Origin: Ectorhizobium quercum | GTDB taxonomy: Bacteria > Pseudomonadota > Alphaproteobacteria > Rhizobiales > Rhizobiaceae | Length of the DNA stretch: 64,000 nt | Direction of reading: 5' to 3' | Assembly: GCF_026552795.1 (NCBI RefSeq) | Contig: NZ_JANFPI010000002.1 | Span: 124,001-188,000, forward strand | Part shown: positions 41,062 to 50,768 of the stretch, piece after piece | How positions within the stretch are numbered: the stretch's first letter is position 1 | Layout of the letters: every line of letters starts with the position of its first letter | Notes under the pieces: model-generated | Databases searched by the model: none | What the model was told of the DNA's origin: nothing | The model's input: only the letters and a program-made list of their open reading frames with translations | Made by a program: the position numbers and the translations under genes

Positions 41062-41135
41062 GCCCGCCGGTAGCCTTTCCCCACCTTCTTGCAAATCCGT
41101 GCGCGCGGCATCATATTGATCATCGTAAATTCAAA

Positions 41136-41153
41136 TATCGAAAAACATCGATA
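41136..41153. promoter_or_regulatory. Inverted repeat before the arsR gene, possible operator
   Basis: TATCG-N8-CGATA ends 10 bases before the ATG at 41164. It would suit autorepression by the ArsR-family protein encoded next. The 5-base arms are short, so chance cannot be ruled out. Confidence 0.4.
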
Positions 41154-41163
41154 CGAGAAGACG

Positions 41164-41457
41164 ATGGACCGCGACGAAATCCTCAAGGCGCTTTCCCATC
41201 CCGCCAGGGTGGAAATGCTGAAATGGCTGAAGGAGCCCCGGCTCCACTTTTCCGCTCAGGAACATCCGCTGGAAATGGGCGTGTGCGCCAGCCAGTTCGA
41301 ACGTTGTGGCCTGTCGCAATCCACCGTTTCCACCCATTTGTCCACGCTTCAGAAAGCCGGGCTCGTGACGACCCGAAAGGTGGGGCAATGGGTGTTCTAC
41401 AAGCGCAACGAACCCGTCATCCAGGCTTTCCTGAAACGGATGTCCGACGACATCTGA
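41164..41457 (+). CDS. ArsR-family winged-helix regulator
   Basis: A 97-residue repressor-type protein. It begins MDRDEILKALSHPARVEMLK and has the recognition region CGLSQSTVSTHLSTLQKAGL followed by a wing (TTRKVGQWVFYKRNEP). Single Cys residues lie in MGVCASQFERCGLS; whether they sense a metal or an electrophile is unknown. It is followed 37 bases later by an ene-reductase gene on the same strand, so it probably regulates that operon. Confidence 0.88.
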   Translation: MDRDEILKALSHPARVEMLKWLKEPRLHFSAQEHPLEMGVCASQFERCGLSQSTVSTHLSTLQKAGLVTTRKVGQWVFYKRNEPVIQAFLKRMSDDI

Positions 41458-41494
41458 ACTCCCCTCCAAGCCCTGCATCCAAGAGGACGAAACC

Positions 41495-42610
41495 ATGAGC
41501 ACATTGTTCGAGCCCGTCACGGCCGGCGACCTTAAACTCGCCAACCGCATCGTCATGGCGCCGCTGACGCGCAACCGGTCCCCGAACGCCGTACCGGTCG
41601 ACATTACCGTCACCTACTACGCCCAGCGCGCCAGCGCCGGCCTTCTGGTTTCCGAAGGCACGTCGATCACCCAGCAGGGTCAGGGCTATGCCGACGTGCC
41701 CGGCCTCTACAAGCCGGAATCGCTTGCCGGCTGGCGCAAGGTCACGGATGCCGTGCATGCGGCGGGCGGCAGGATCGTCGCGCAGATCTGGCATGTGGGG
41801 CGCATCTCGCACACCAGTCTCCAGCCGAACGGCGGCCAGCCTGTCGCCCCTTCGGCCATCAAAGCCAATGCCAAGACCTACATCATCAATCCCGACGGCA
41901 GCGGCGGCTTCGCGGAAACCTCGGAGCCACGCGCTCTGGAACTCGATGAAATCCCGGGTATCCTCGAAGACTACCGCAAGGCCGCCCGCGCCGCCGTAGA
42001 CGTCGCCGGCTTTGACGGCGTGGAAATCCATGCCGCGAACGGCTATCTGGTCGACCAGTTCCTGCGCTCCGGCACCAATCACCGCACCGATGCCTATGGC
42101 GGCCCGGTCGAAAACCGCACCCGCTTCCTGTTCGAGGTGGCCGAAGCCGTCGCCAACGAAATCGGCGGCGGCCGCACCGGCATCCGCCTCTCCCCGGTCA
42201 CGCCCGCCAACGATGCGTCCGACCCGGAACCGCAGCCGCTGTTCAACCGCGCCGTCGAGCGGCTTGCCCCGCTCGGCCTCGCCTTCATCCATGTCGTCGA
42301 GGGACAGACCGGCGGCGCGCGCGATTACCAGCAGGGCGAAAATCCGTTCGACTACGTCGCCTTCAAGGCCGCCTACCGCAATGCGGGCGGCAAGGGCGCA
42401 TGGCTGGTCAACAACGGCTATACCGGGGAAACGGCCGCCCACGCCGTCGAAAGCGGCTATGCGGACCTCGTCTCCTTCGGCCGTGCCTTCATCGCCAATC
42501 CCGATCTGGTGCGCCGGCTGAAGGAAAAGGCGCCACTCAACGCCCCAGACACGGCAACCTTCTATGGCGGCGGCGAAAAGGGTTACACCGACTATCCGGC
42601 CCTCGCCTGA
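41495..42610 (+). CDS. Alkene reductase, old yellow enzyme family (NemA-like)
   Basis: An FMN-dependent enzyme that reduces activated C=C bonds of electrophiles using NAD(P)H. The 371-residue TIM barrel begins LFEPVTAGDLKLANRIVMAP and has the substrate-site motif VEIHAANGYLVDQFLRSG followed by NHRTDAYGG. The end SGYADLVSFGRAFIANPDLV is standard. With the ArsR-type regulator upstream, the pair resembles NemR/NemA-like detoxification units, although that regulator is TetR-type. Confidence 0.93.
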   Translation: MSTLFEPVTAGDLKLANRIVMAPLTRNRSPNAVPVDITVTYYAQRASAGLLVSEGTSITQQGQGYADVPGLYKPESLAGWRKVTDAVHAAGGRIVAQIWHVGRISHTSLQPNGGQPVAPSAIKANAKTYIINPDGSGGFAETSEPRALELDEIPGILEDYRKAARAAVDVAGFDGVEIHAANGYLVDQFLRSGTNHRTDAYGGPVENRTRFLFEVAEAVANEIGGGRTGIRLSPVTPANDASDPEPQPLFNRAVERLAPLGLAFIHVVEGQTGGARDYQQGENPFDYVAFKAAYRNAGGKGAWLVNNGYTGETAAHAVESGYADLVSFGRAFIANPDLVRRLKEKAPLNAPDTATFYGGGEKGYTDYPALA

Positions 42611-42682
42611 ACCAACGAATCAAAGGCTGGCGGGGAGGAAACTCTTCGCCGGCCATTCGCACCGGCGCCGGCACCGACACGC

Positions 42683-42928
42683 TCAGAAGCGATCCTCGAT
42701 CTCCGTCTCGATCGGATCGCTGCCGTCATCGAATTCGCGGCGCCAGATGCCTTTGGCATCCTGATAGACGATCTGCTTCGCCTCCCCGGCTGCCATCTGC
42801 GCCGTCGCCACGATACGCGCCGCTTCCAGCGCATCTGCATGGCTTGGGAAAGCCTCCGAATAGGCCCCGTTCTGACGATAGGCCCAGCCGCCGTCATGGG
42901 GAACGACTTCGTAAACGATCCTGGTCAT
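42683..42928 (-). CDS. DUF2188-family small protein
   Basis: An 81-residue soluble protein starting MTRIVYEVVPHDGGWAYRQN, with a good GGAGGAAGG site before the ATG at 42928. The repeated layout VVPHDGGWAYR ... ADALEAARIVATAQ ... IVYQDAKGIWRREF fits DUF2188 domains. Function is unknown. It converges on the ene-reductase gene and is divergent from opgC. Confidence 0.75.
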   Translation of the reverse strand: MTRIVYEVVPHDGGWAYRQNGAYSEAFPSHADALEAARIVATAQMAAGEAKQIVYQDAKGIWRREFDDGSDPIETEIEDRF

Positions 42929-43192
42929 GCCTTCCTCCAACGTGTTTTTCTCGTTTTTCCAGGCCGGGAGGCTGCTTTCGCACGCGCCCTGTCGCAGAAA
43001 GATCACACCATCCCTGACGCCGGCCCCAGTATTGTCTCAAAAAAACGCGATAGCAATCGCGCGTTTTGTACTCCCGGCTGGAACCTTACGGCGAAAAAAC
43101 CGTTCCCAACCGAGGAGCTGCCCGGTAATCCCGCATCGCCTGGCAGAACGTCCACCCTGACCGACAACGGTACACCGTGGAGGGACCCGGTT

Positions 43193-44395
43193 TTGAAAAG
43201 ACTTGATATTATTGACGGAATGCGTGGATACTTTCTTGTTTTCATGCTCATCAATCATCTCATATTCACGGGCGGCTACTGGCTCGTCGAGATCAACCAC
43301 CGCCAGTTCGCCTTCGTCGAAGACGCTCAGGGATTCGTCTTCCTGTCCGGTCTCCTGACCGGCATGATCTACTCCCGCCGCATGCTCAAGAGCGGCTACG
43401 CCGCCGGGCGCGACCAGATACATCGCCGCGTTTTCGAGCTTTATTATCATGCGATGGCGATCATTCTTCTCATTCTCGTCGCCCAGTTGCTCCTGCCCGG
43501 CGCGTTCCGCATCTGGGACAACTGGCTGGGCGGCACGCGCCTCAGCGACCCGCTGCGACTGGCGACGATCGCCACCTTCCTCTTCCAGCCGACCTTCATG
43601 GACATTCTGCCCCAGTACATCATCTACATGGTGGTGGCGCCGTTCGCGATCCGCATGTGCCTCGACGGACGCTGGCGAACGGTCGCGACGATTTCCCTGC
43701 TGTTGTGGCTGGCCGGCCAGCTCGGCCTGCAACGCGTGCTCACCGTCCCCCTCGACGGGCTTCTCTCGGGTGGCGTGGAAGGCAAGGAGGGATTGCGGGT
43801 CAGCTTCAATCTGCTGGGATGGCAGATCGTGTTCTTCGCGGGCATCATCGCCGGCGCGCTGACCTCAATGCGCGAGATCAACTGGTCCGAGGTCTTCCAT
43901 CCGGAGCGGACGTTCCTGCCCAAGCTGGCGCTTGCCATATGCCTTTTCTTCATGCCGCTGCGCATTCTCACCGCGCATGGCCTGATGCCCGAAGCGGTGC
44001 TCGCCAAATTCGCGACGATGGAAATCCGCGCCGATCTCGGCCCGGTCTATCTGATCAACCTCGCGGCGGTCTTCTACGGCGTGACCTGGCTTCTGATCGC
44101 CGGCGCGCGCCACCGCAACACGATCGTGCAGAACGTGTCGGCCGCGCTGAACTGGCTGTTCACCCGCAGCTATCTCCAGCTGCTCGGCCGCCATTCGCTG
44201 CATGTGTATATCTGGCACGTCGTCATCGTGTACTTCGTCTTCTATATCGACGGACTGACGCCGGAACTGACGCAGGCGACGAAGACCGTCATCGCCATCA
44301 CCGGCGTCCTGCTCCTGAGCCTGCCGGCGCTCTACCGGGAACGCACGCGGGTCGTCGCGCCCGCACCGGCGGTCCCTGCCCGCCAGCAGGGATAA
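43193..44395 (+). CDS. opgC: OpgC-like membrane acyltransferase
   Basis: An integral membrane protein of the OpgC family, which adds succinyl groups to osmoregulated periplasmic glucans. I chose the TTG at 43193 (GGAGGGACC upstream), giving KRLDIIDGMRGYFLVFMLIN at the N-terminus and 400 residues. Family features are EDAQGFVFLSGLLTGMIYSR and about ten hydrophobic segments, with a late HSLHVYIWHVVIVYFVFY. The first 40 bases of the gene are AT-rich compared with the rest. It is monocistronic, with a terminator downstream. Confidence 0.88.
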   Translation: MKRLDIIDGMRGYFLVFMLINHLIFTGGYWLVEINHRQFAFVEDAQGFVFLSGLLTGMIYSRRMLKSGYAAGRDQIHRRVFELYYHAMAIILLILVAQLLLPGAFRIWDNWLGGTRLSDPLRLATIATFLFQPTFMDILPQYIIYMVVAPFAIRMCLDGRWRTVATISLLLWLAGQLGLQRVLTVPLDGLLSGGVEGKEGLRVSFNLLGWQIVFFAGIIAGALTSMREINWSEVFHPERTFLPKLALAICLFFMPLRILTAHGLMPEAVLAKFATMEIRADLGPVYLINLAAVFYGVTWLLIAGARHRNTIVQNVSAALNWLFTRSYLQLLGRHSLHVYIWHVVIVYFVFYIDGLTPELTQATKTVIAITGVLLLSLPALYRERTRVVAPAPAVPARQQG

Positions 44396-44420
44396 TCGGT
44401 AACGGCACACCGCAAACGCA

Positions 44421-44453
44421 AACGGCCGGGGCTTTTCACCCCGGCCGTTTTTT
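44421..44453. terminator. Bidirectional terminator between opgC and aatA
   Basis: CGGCCGGGG and CCCCGGCCG form a perfect nine-base-pair stem, with AA before and TTTTTT after. It serves opgC on the plus strand and probably the convergent aatA on the minus strand. Confidence 0.9.
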
Positions 44454-44474
44454 CATCTCGATGCGACGGAAGAC

Positions 44475-45737
<1,263 letters not shown>

Positions 45738-45968
45738 CTATGTCGAATGTGGGGGCCGGTTTCAAGTCAAATTTCCGGCGGGCAAAGGCGATCTGCGCCC
45801 CGCGCCGGCCGCGACGGCCCCGTCCCGCTGCGAATGGAGCGCCCGCGACCGGCAGCTTGCAAAGCCGCGCGCGGCACCGCTCGGCATCCCCTCTCCCGCC
45901 CGCTTGAAAACATGTAACGCAATATAACAGACTGTTAAAATTTATTCATAAATATTAACGGATTAACC

Positions 45969-45990
45969 ATATTGTGCAACGCCACAATAT
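45969..45990. promoter_or_regulatory. Perfect 8-bp inverted repeat in an AT-rich region
   Basis: ATATTGTG and CACAATAT are separated by six bases. The site lies about 105 bases before the small membrane protein gene at 46093 and within an unusually AT-rich stretch (45905-45970). It looks like an operator. The remaining part of the 45678-46092 gap shows nothing I can name. Confidence 0.45.
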
Positions 45991-46092
45991 CGCCACGATA
46001 AATGCCGTGGACCGCCTTTTTTCGGTCCCCCTCAAGTCTCTTTCCCGGAGCCATTTAGGACTCGTTCGCAGGCAAGAAACGAGGACGAAACA

Positions 46093-46368
46093 ATGGAACG
46101 CAAAACTGTTGCGAAAAACGCCAACCGCAAAGCGGCCGGCAGCGCAACCGTCTGGGCCGGCGCCGCTCTCGTCGTCTGGTCGGGAGTGCTGGTTGCCGCC
46201 GCCGCATTCTCCGGCCTTCTCGGCCCGTTGACCCGCCACGATCTCCTGATCGCCGCCGTCGGCGCCGGCTTCGTCGTCATGGCCTCCGCCAGCGTCTTCC
46301 TGCTTCGTCAGGACGTGAACCAGTACCTTTCCTCCGCCCGCAGCCAGAACCGCCGCACCCGTCATTAA
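46093..46368 (+). CDS. Small membrane protein of unknown function, 91 residues
   Basis: A short protein with a basic N-terminus (MERKTVAKNANRKAAGSA) and two hydrophobic segments (VWAGAALVVWSGVLVAAAAF and LLIAAVGAGFVVMASASVFL), ending in a basic RSQNRRTRH tail. GAGGACG precedes the ATG. I do not recognise the family. A second small membrane protein gene follows 25 bases later, so the two probably form an operon. A perfect inverted repeat lies upstream at 45969. Confidence 0.65.
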   Translation: MERKTVAKNANRKAAGSATVWAGAALVVWSGVLVAAAAFSGLLGPLTRHDLLIAAVGAGFVVMASASVFLLRQDVNQYLSSARSQNRRTRH

Positions 46369-46393
46369 GCAAGCCCCACCGGAAACCCCTCCC

Positions 46394-46552
46394 ATGTCTA
46401 CCGACACGCACGCAAAGCACGCAGAAACCGTTCAGAAGGCCAGCTTCTCCCCGATGGAGAAGTGGATATTGATCGCGCTTTCGACCGTACCCTTCTCCTG
46501 CCTTCTGCTCATCACCGACGGCTTCGGCAGCCTGACCTCCCACTGGCTCTGA
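46394..46552 (+). CDS. Very small membrane protein, 52 residues
   Basis: The gene runs from ATG 46394 to TGA 46552 and encodes MSTDTHAKHAETVQKASFSP, then one hydrophobic helix (KWILIALSTVPFSCLLLI) and a short tail ending SHWL. I do not recognise it. It follows the 91-residue membrane protein gene closely on the same strand and could be a partner. The coding call rests on position and on the clear helix. Confidence 0.5.
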   Translation: MSTDTHAKHAETVQKASFSPMEKWILIALSTVPFSCLLLITDGFGSLTSHWL

Positions 46553-46676
46553 CGGCCGCTTACTCCCGATGAAACGCGGGCCGATTATCCGGCCCGCGCG
46601 CCTTGCAGGAAAATCCGCGCCCTGATAGAGCGCCGCAATGCCCGGCCGCCGGCCGTTTTCCGCACAAGGCACAGAG

Positions 46677-47588
46677 ATGACCCGCATTCAGGCCAACCTG
46701 GTTCTGCTCCTCGCCGCCGCCATATGGGGTGGAGGCTTCGTCGCCCAGTCGACGGCGATGGAGGTGATGGCTCCGTTCTGGTTCGTCAGCGTGCGCTTCA
46801 TGGTGGCGACTTTCGTGATCCTGCCTTTCGCGCTGGCGGAAACCTCCCGCGCAACCCGGCCATTGACCCGCCCGGAACGCGCCTCCTTCACCGGTGTCGG
46901 CATTGCCCTCCTCGGCGGGGCGACCGTGCAGCAGGCGGGCCTGCTGACGACGACCGTGACCAATGCCAGCTTCCTCACCGGGCTCTACGTGGTCCTCGTG
47001 CCCGTCATCTCGCTGGCGCTCTTCCGCCGCGCGCCGCACTGGATCGTCTGGCCCGCCGCGCTGACGGCGCTCGGCGGCATTTATCTTCTGAGCGGCGGCG
47101 ATCTTGCGGCCCTGACGGGCGGCGACCTGCTGGTCATGATCTGCGCCCTCTTCTGGTCGATGCAGATCATCCTGGCCGGCCACGCCGTTCGCGCCACGGG
47201 CCGGCCGCTCACCCTCTGCGCCTGGCAGTTCGCCGTCACGGCGCTGGGCAGCGCGGTCATCGCCGCCGTCACCGAACCTTTCCACGTCGAGGCGCTGAGG
47301 CAGGCCTATCTGGAAATCCTCTACGCCGGCACGCTCGCCTCCGGCCTCGCCTTCGTGCTGCAAGTCGTCGGACAGCGCCATACGCCCGCGCCCCAGGCCG
47401 CCATCTTCCTCTCGTCAGAGGCCCTGTTCGGCGCCCTCTTCGGCGCTCTTCTTCTCGGCGAAAGCCTGCCGGTCAGCGGCTATGCCGGCTGCGCCCTGCT
47501 GTTCGCCGCCGTCGTCGCGGTCGAACTGGTGCCCTTGTGGGCCCGCAGGCGCACGATCGCCGCCCGGCTGGCCGAGGGCACGCCCTGA
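46677..47588 (+). CDS. EamA/DMT-family transporter
   Basis: A 303-residue inner-membrane exporter-type protein with two EamA repeats and ten hydrophobic segments. It begins MTRIQANLVLLLAAAIWGGG and each half ends with the family pattern, the second as AIFLSSEALFGALFGALLLG followed by ESLPVSGYAGCALLFAAVV. Substrate is unknown; relatives export amino acids and metabolites. The gene stands alone ahead of the long cspA leader. Confidence 0.9.
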   Translation: MTRIQANLVLLLAAAIWGGGFVAQSTAMEVMAPFWFVSVRFMVATFVILPFALAETSRATRPLTRPERASFTGVGIALLGGATVQQAGLLTTTVTNASFLTGLYVVLVPVISLALFRRAPHWIVWPAALTALGGIYLLSGGDLAALTGGDLLVMICALFWSMQIILAGHAVRATGRPLTLCAWQFAVTALGSAVIAAVTEPFHVEALRQAYLEILYAGTLASGLAFVLQVVGQRHTPAPQAAIFLSSEALFGALFGALLLGESLPVSGYAGCALLFAAVVAVELVPLWARRRTIAARLAEGTP

Positions 47589-48060
47589 GCAAAGCCGTCC
47601 GGGCAATAGTACAAAAGTTTTCGTTCCGGCCGGTATATCGGCCTGCGAAGGCCGCACCCGGCGCCCGCAGCGCGTCATCGCGCAACAAGCCGGGCGGAAA
47701 TGCATGCAAATCGGCGAGGCAACGCGCAAACGGGCTCGTTTTCGCCCGCATTCCGCAAAGTCCACTGCTGTTTTGGGGCAGCACTTAAAAAACTTTTGCT
47801 TGCCAATTCTGAATAAACACAGCACTCTATCCATGTTCGGGCAACTTGCGAGCATGGGAAGACCTATAACTGATGCGCGCCGGAGACGCTTACAGTTCCG
47901 GGTGGATCACAACTTAAGGATTTCGCGATCCAGCAGGAGTAATCTGCGATAAAGACGGGCCCCTTTCCTCACATTTCAAGAACTGCCTGCCCAAACGCCC
48001 GTAAGGGCAAAATCGCAATGCTGTCCGCCGGAAACGGGCAGAGTGAAAAGGACCTGATGA
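47589..48060 (+). other. Long upstream region and probable leader of cspA
   Basis: The 472 bases before cspA contain no gene. An AT-rich stretch near 47785-47825 (TTAAAAAACTTTTGCTTGCC) is the most promoter-like part. From about 47870 the sequence has several short dyads, for example GGATTTCGCGATCC and GCCCGTAAGGGC. That fits a structured 5' leader, as cold-shock mRNAs often have. No exact start was found. Confidence 0.45.
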
Positions 48061-48276
48061 ATGGCCGAAACTGGCATTGTTAAATTCTTCAACACCGACA
48101 AGGGCTTCGGTTTTATCAAGCCTGACAACGGTGGCGCAGACATCTTCGTACACATCTCAGCCGTTCAGGCCTCCGGTCTGTCCGGTCTCACGGAAAACCA
48201 GAAGGTAAGCTTCGACACGGAACCGGATCGTCGCGGCAAGGGCCCCAAGGCCGTCAATCTCCAGATTACGGGCTAA
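48061..48276 (+). CDS. cspA: Cold-shock protein, CspA family
   Basis: A 71-residue single-stranded nucleic-acid-binding protein. RNP1 is KGFGFIKPD and RNP2 is DIFVHISAV, and the family end [12 protein letters not shown] is present. AAGGA precedes the ATG. It probably acts as an RNA chaperone. A strong terminator lies 32 bases after the stop. Confidence 0.96.
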   Translation: MAETGIVKFFNTDKGFGFIKPDNGGADIFVHISAVQASGLSGLTENQKVSFDTEPDRRGKGPKAVNLQITG

Positions 48277-48308
48277 GGCACCTCACCGGCCTTCAATTCT
48301 AGTTGAAG

Positions 48309-48333
48309 CCCGGCAGGCGTGCCGGGTTTTTTT
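48309..48333 (+). terminator. Terminator of cspA
   Basis: CCCGGCA-GGCG-TGCCGGG followed by seven T. A textbook intrinsic terminator. Confidence 0.93.
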
Positions 48334-48422
48334 GTTCAGCCACCATTCAGGCTGAAGGCGCTATCCCTTTCCGGCATGACGTTGCGCTCAAAGCGCAGTC
48401 AGTGCCCACGGAGGTAAACGCC

Positions 48423-48893
48423 ATGAACCGTTCGATTCGAACCGCCATTCTCTCTCTCGCCGTCGGCGCGACAGCGCTTTCGGGCGTCTCCCCCGCTTTT
48501 GCCGATGGCTGGCGCCGCCACGGTCATCCTCCGGTCGAGCGCCGCCACGATCGCGGCGAAGCGGCGGCCCTCGGCGTCATCGGCCTCGCAACCGGCCTGA
48601 TCGTCGGCTCGGCCATCGCCAACGGCCGCCAGAACGACGCACCGGTCTACGATGCCTATCCGGTCGATCCCTACCGCCATGCACCGCCGCCGCCGGCCTA
48701 TTACGATGCGGACCGCGATTACTATCCCGAAACGCCGCGCCGCTACAACGCCCAGGCCTCTCGCGTCCAGGCCCTGGAGCCGTGGAGCCGCGGCTGGTAC
48801 GATTATTGCGCCGACCGCTACCGCAGCTTCGATCCGTCGAGCGGCACCTATGTCGGATATGACGGCAACCGCCACTTCTGCACGGCGGGCTAA
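48423..48893 (+). CDS. BA14K-family secreted protein
   Basis: A 156-residue exported protein with an excellent GGAGGT site before the ATG at 48423. The signal peptide MNRSIRTAILSLAVGATALS ends near SPAFA. A hydrophobic Gly/Ala segment and a Tyr/Pro-rich stretch follow. The C-terminal WYDYCADRYRSFDPSSGTY with GNRHFC is the BA14K signature, known from an immunoreactive Brucella protein. Function is unknown. Its TAA stop lies at the edge of a dispersed repeat. Confidence 0.85.
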   Translation: MNRSIRTAILSLAVGATALSGVSPAFADGWRRHGHPPVERRHDRGEAAALGVIGLATGLIVGSAIANGRQNDAPVYDAYPVDPYRHAPPPPAYYDADRDYYPETPRRYNAQASRVQALEPWSRGWYDYCADRYRSFDPSSGTYVGYDGNRHFCTAG

Positions 48894-48995
48894 AGCATTT
48901 CCGGCAAAACTGCGCAGCGGTTTTGTGTCCTGAAATGCACAAAAACAAGGAGTTGGAGCGTTTCCATCGTTTTCGTGAAAAGATGAAACGCTCCA
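48892..48995 (+). repeat. Dispersed palindromic repeat, family B, long copy
   Basis: About 104 bases from AAAGCATTTCCGGCAAAACT to GATGAAACGCTCC. The second part forms a hairpin (GGAGCGTTTC-CATC with GATG-AAACGCTCC). It overlaps the stop codon of the BA14K gene and ends five bases before the stop of the next, convergent gene. It is the fuller relative of 33598-33659. Confidence 0.8.
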
Positions 48996-48999
48996 ACGA

Positions 49000-49731
49000 T
49001 CACGATCCGGCGGGCTGTGTAACCTCGTCCTGCCAGCCATCCGGCAAACCGAACAGGCCGGAAAAACCCGCCTCGCCCTTGCGGGAAACCGACAGCGCCC
49101 GCCCCTCGGGCATGCGCGCCACCCAGCCGAGATCGAGGCAGCGTGAAAGAAGCTCCGCGCCCAGACGCCCGCCGAGATGCGGGCGCCTTTCGCTCCAGTC
49201 GAGGCACGTCCGGCACAAAGGGCGGCTGCCCTTCTTTGCCGGCGCGAGCGCCAGCCCGAAATCGCAGAAGAAGCGGTGCCCTTCGTCGGTGACGATCCCC
49301 GCTCCCTCCGCCAGCGAAATGAACCCCTTGTCACTCAGCGTATCCGCGAGCGCCACCGCAAGACGCCCCGCCATGTGGTCGTAGCAGGTTCGCGCCAGCC
49401 GGAGCGCCTTGTCGCGCGGGCCGACGGGATGGTGACGCGCGGGTGCGGCGGCGGCGACCACCATCAGCGCCTGCATGGCTTCCGCCACGTCCGCCGACGC
49501 CAGGCGATAATAGCGGTGCCGTCCCTGTTTCTCGACCGCGACCAGCCCCGTCTCGAGAAGCTTCGCCAGATGCCCGCTCGCCGTCTGCGCCGTCACGCCA
49601 GCCAGCCGGGCCAGTTCACCCGCCGTCAAGGCCCGCCCGCCCATCAGGGCGGTGAGGATGCTGGCGCGCGCGACGTCGCCGAACAATCCGGCCACCTCGG
49701 CAATCGTATTTGCGGAAATCATCTTCGACAT
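49000..49731 (-). CDS. ArsR-type winged-helix regulator with extra C-terminal domain
   Basis: A 243-residue regulator. The N-terminal 100 residues are an ArsR winged helix (AEVAGLFGDVARASILTALM, TAQTASGHLAKLLETGLV, KQGRHRYYRLAS). The C-terminal part contains RLARTCYDHMAGRLAVALAD and CRTCLDWSERRPHLGGRLGA, a Cys-containing region seen in a group of longer ArsR-like proteins. The CxxC in LCRTCLD could bind metal or be redox-active, which is an inference. It is divergent from an EamA transporter gene and may regulate it. Confidence 0.85.
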   Translation of the reverse strand: MSKMISANTIAEVAGLFGDVARASILTALMGGRALTAGELARLAGVTAQTASGHLAKLLETGLVAVEKQGRHRYYRLASADVAEAMQALMVVAAAAPARHHPVGPRDKALRLARTCYDHMAGRLAVALADTLSDKGFISLAEGAGIVTDEGHRFFCDFGLALAPAKKGSRPLCRTCLDWSERRPHLGGRLGAELLSRCLDLGWVARMPEGRALSVSRKGEAGFSGLFGLPDGWQDEVTQPAGS

Positions 49732-49859
49732 GCCGACACCATAGCAACGCCGCGGGACCCAGTCAGCCCGGGACGGTTCGGCCGCGGCCGAAACATCGCC
49801 GGGCCGCGAAAGGCTAGAGGACGCATCGAACACCCCTTCATGCAGCCCGTGGAAGACTG

Positions 49860-50768
49860 ATGCCCGACACCCCCAAGCTTTCGACCGAACTCGCCCTCCT
49901 GCTGGTGCTTTCCACGCTCTGGGGCGCCTCCTACACCTTCATCAAGATCGGCGTGGAGACCATTCCGCCGGTCACGCTGATTGCCGCGCGCACGTTGATC
50001 GCCGGCGCGATCCTTGCCGCCGTCATCCGCGCGCGCGGCCTTGTCTGGCCGAAAGACCGGGGCACCTGGGCGCTCTTCCTCGTCCAGGCCTGCCTGAACA
50101 GCGTGCTGCCCTTCACCCTGATCGCCTGGGCGCAAACCGTCATCGACGCCAGCCTCGCGGTGATCCTCAACTCCATGACGCCGATCTTCGCCTTCCTGCT
50201 GACCGCGCTGGTGACGCGGCACGAAAGCGTCACGGCCCGCAAGGCGTTCGGCGTCGCCACGGGCCTGATCGGCGCCTGCCTGATCGTCGGCATCGAAGCC
50301 TTCGGCGGACCGGGCCAGACCCTCTGGGCGCAACTGGCGGTGCTGGCCGCGACGGTGTCCTATGCGGGAGCGGCGATCTTCGGAAAGAATTTCAGCAATC
50401 ACGACCCCATGATCCCGGCGGCGGGATCGCTCGTCGCCGGCGCGGCGATTCTTCTTCCGCTGAGCCTCGTCGTCGACCGGCCGTGGACGCTGGCGCCATC
50501 CGGCAGTTCGCTGCTGGCGCTCGCCGCCCTCTCCGTCTTCTCGACGGCGCTGGCCTTCTCGATCTATTTCCGTCTCATCCGCACGCTGGGCTCCGTCGGC
50601 GCGACCGCGCAAGCCTATCTGCGCGTGCCGGTCGGCGTCGTGATTGGAATGGCCCTGCTCGGGGAAAAGCCGGACATCGCCGTCTGGGTCGGCTGCGCCT
50701 TCGTGCTGGCGGGCGTCGCGGCGATGACCGTTCCGCCCCGCCGTACCAAAACGCTCAAAGCCCCTTGA
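49860..50768 (+). CDS. EamA/DMT-family transporter
   Basis: A 302-residue membrane protein with ten hydrophobic segments and two EamA repeats. It begins ELALLLVLSTLWGASYTFIK and has VILNSMTPIFAFLLTALVTR at the end of the first repeat. GGAAG precedes the ATG. It is divergent from the ArsR-type gene by 128 bases and overlaps the end of the convergent metallo-hydrolase gene by 14 bases. Substrate unknown. Confidence 0.9.
   Translation: MPDTPKLSTELALLLVLSTLWGASYTFIKIGVETIPPVTLIAARTLIAGAILAAVIRARGLVWPKDRGTWALFLVQACLNSVLPFTLIAWAQTVIDASLAVILNSMTPIFAFLLTALVTRHESVTARKAFGVATGLIGACLIVGIEAFGGPGQTLWAQLAVLAATVSYAGAAIFGKNFSNHDPMIPAAGSLVAGAAILLPLSLVVDRPWTLAPSGSSLLALAALSVFSTALAFSIYFRLIRTLGSVGATAQAYLRVPVGVVIGMALLGEKPDIAVWVGCAFVLAGVAAMTVPPRRTKTLKAP

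Larger units (their letters stand above)
40666..41065 (+). repeat. Tandem duplication holding two sRNA units
   Basis: Two units of about 180 bases follow one another (from 40666 and from 40885). Each contains, in the same order and spacing, a LysR-type box, a promoter, an sRNA body and a terminator. The 3' halves (GCAGCTGTTCCCCTCTGGAG through the terminator) are nearly identical and the 5' hairpin parts differ. Confidence 0.85.

Noticed and set aside
40666-41065. A CRISPR-like array in the tandem repeat
   Set aside because: There are only two long units, each with its own promoter and terminator, which is not a CRISPR layout, and no cas gene is present.
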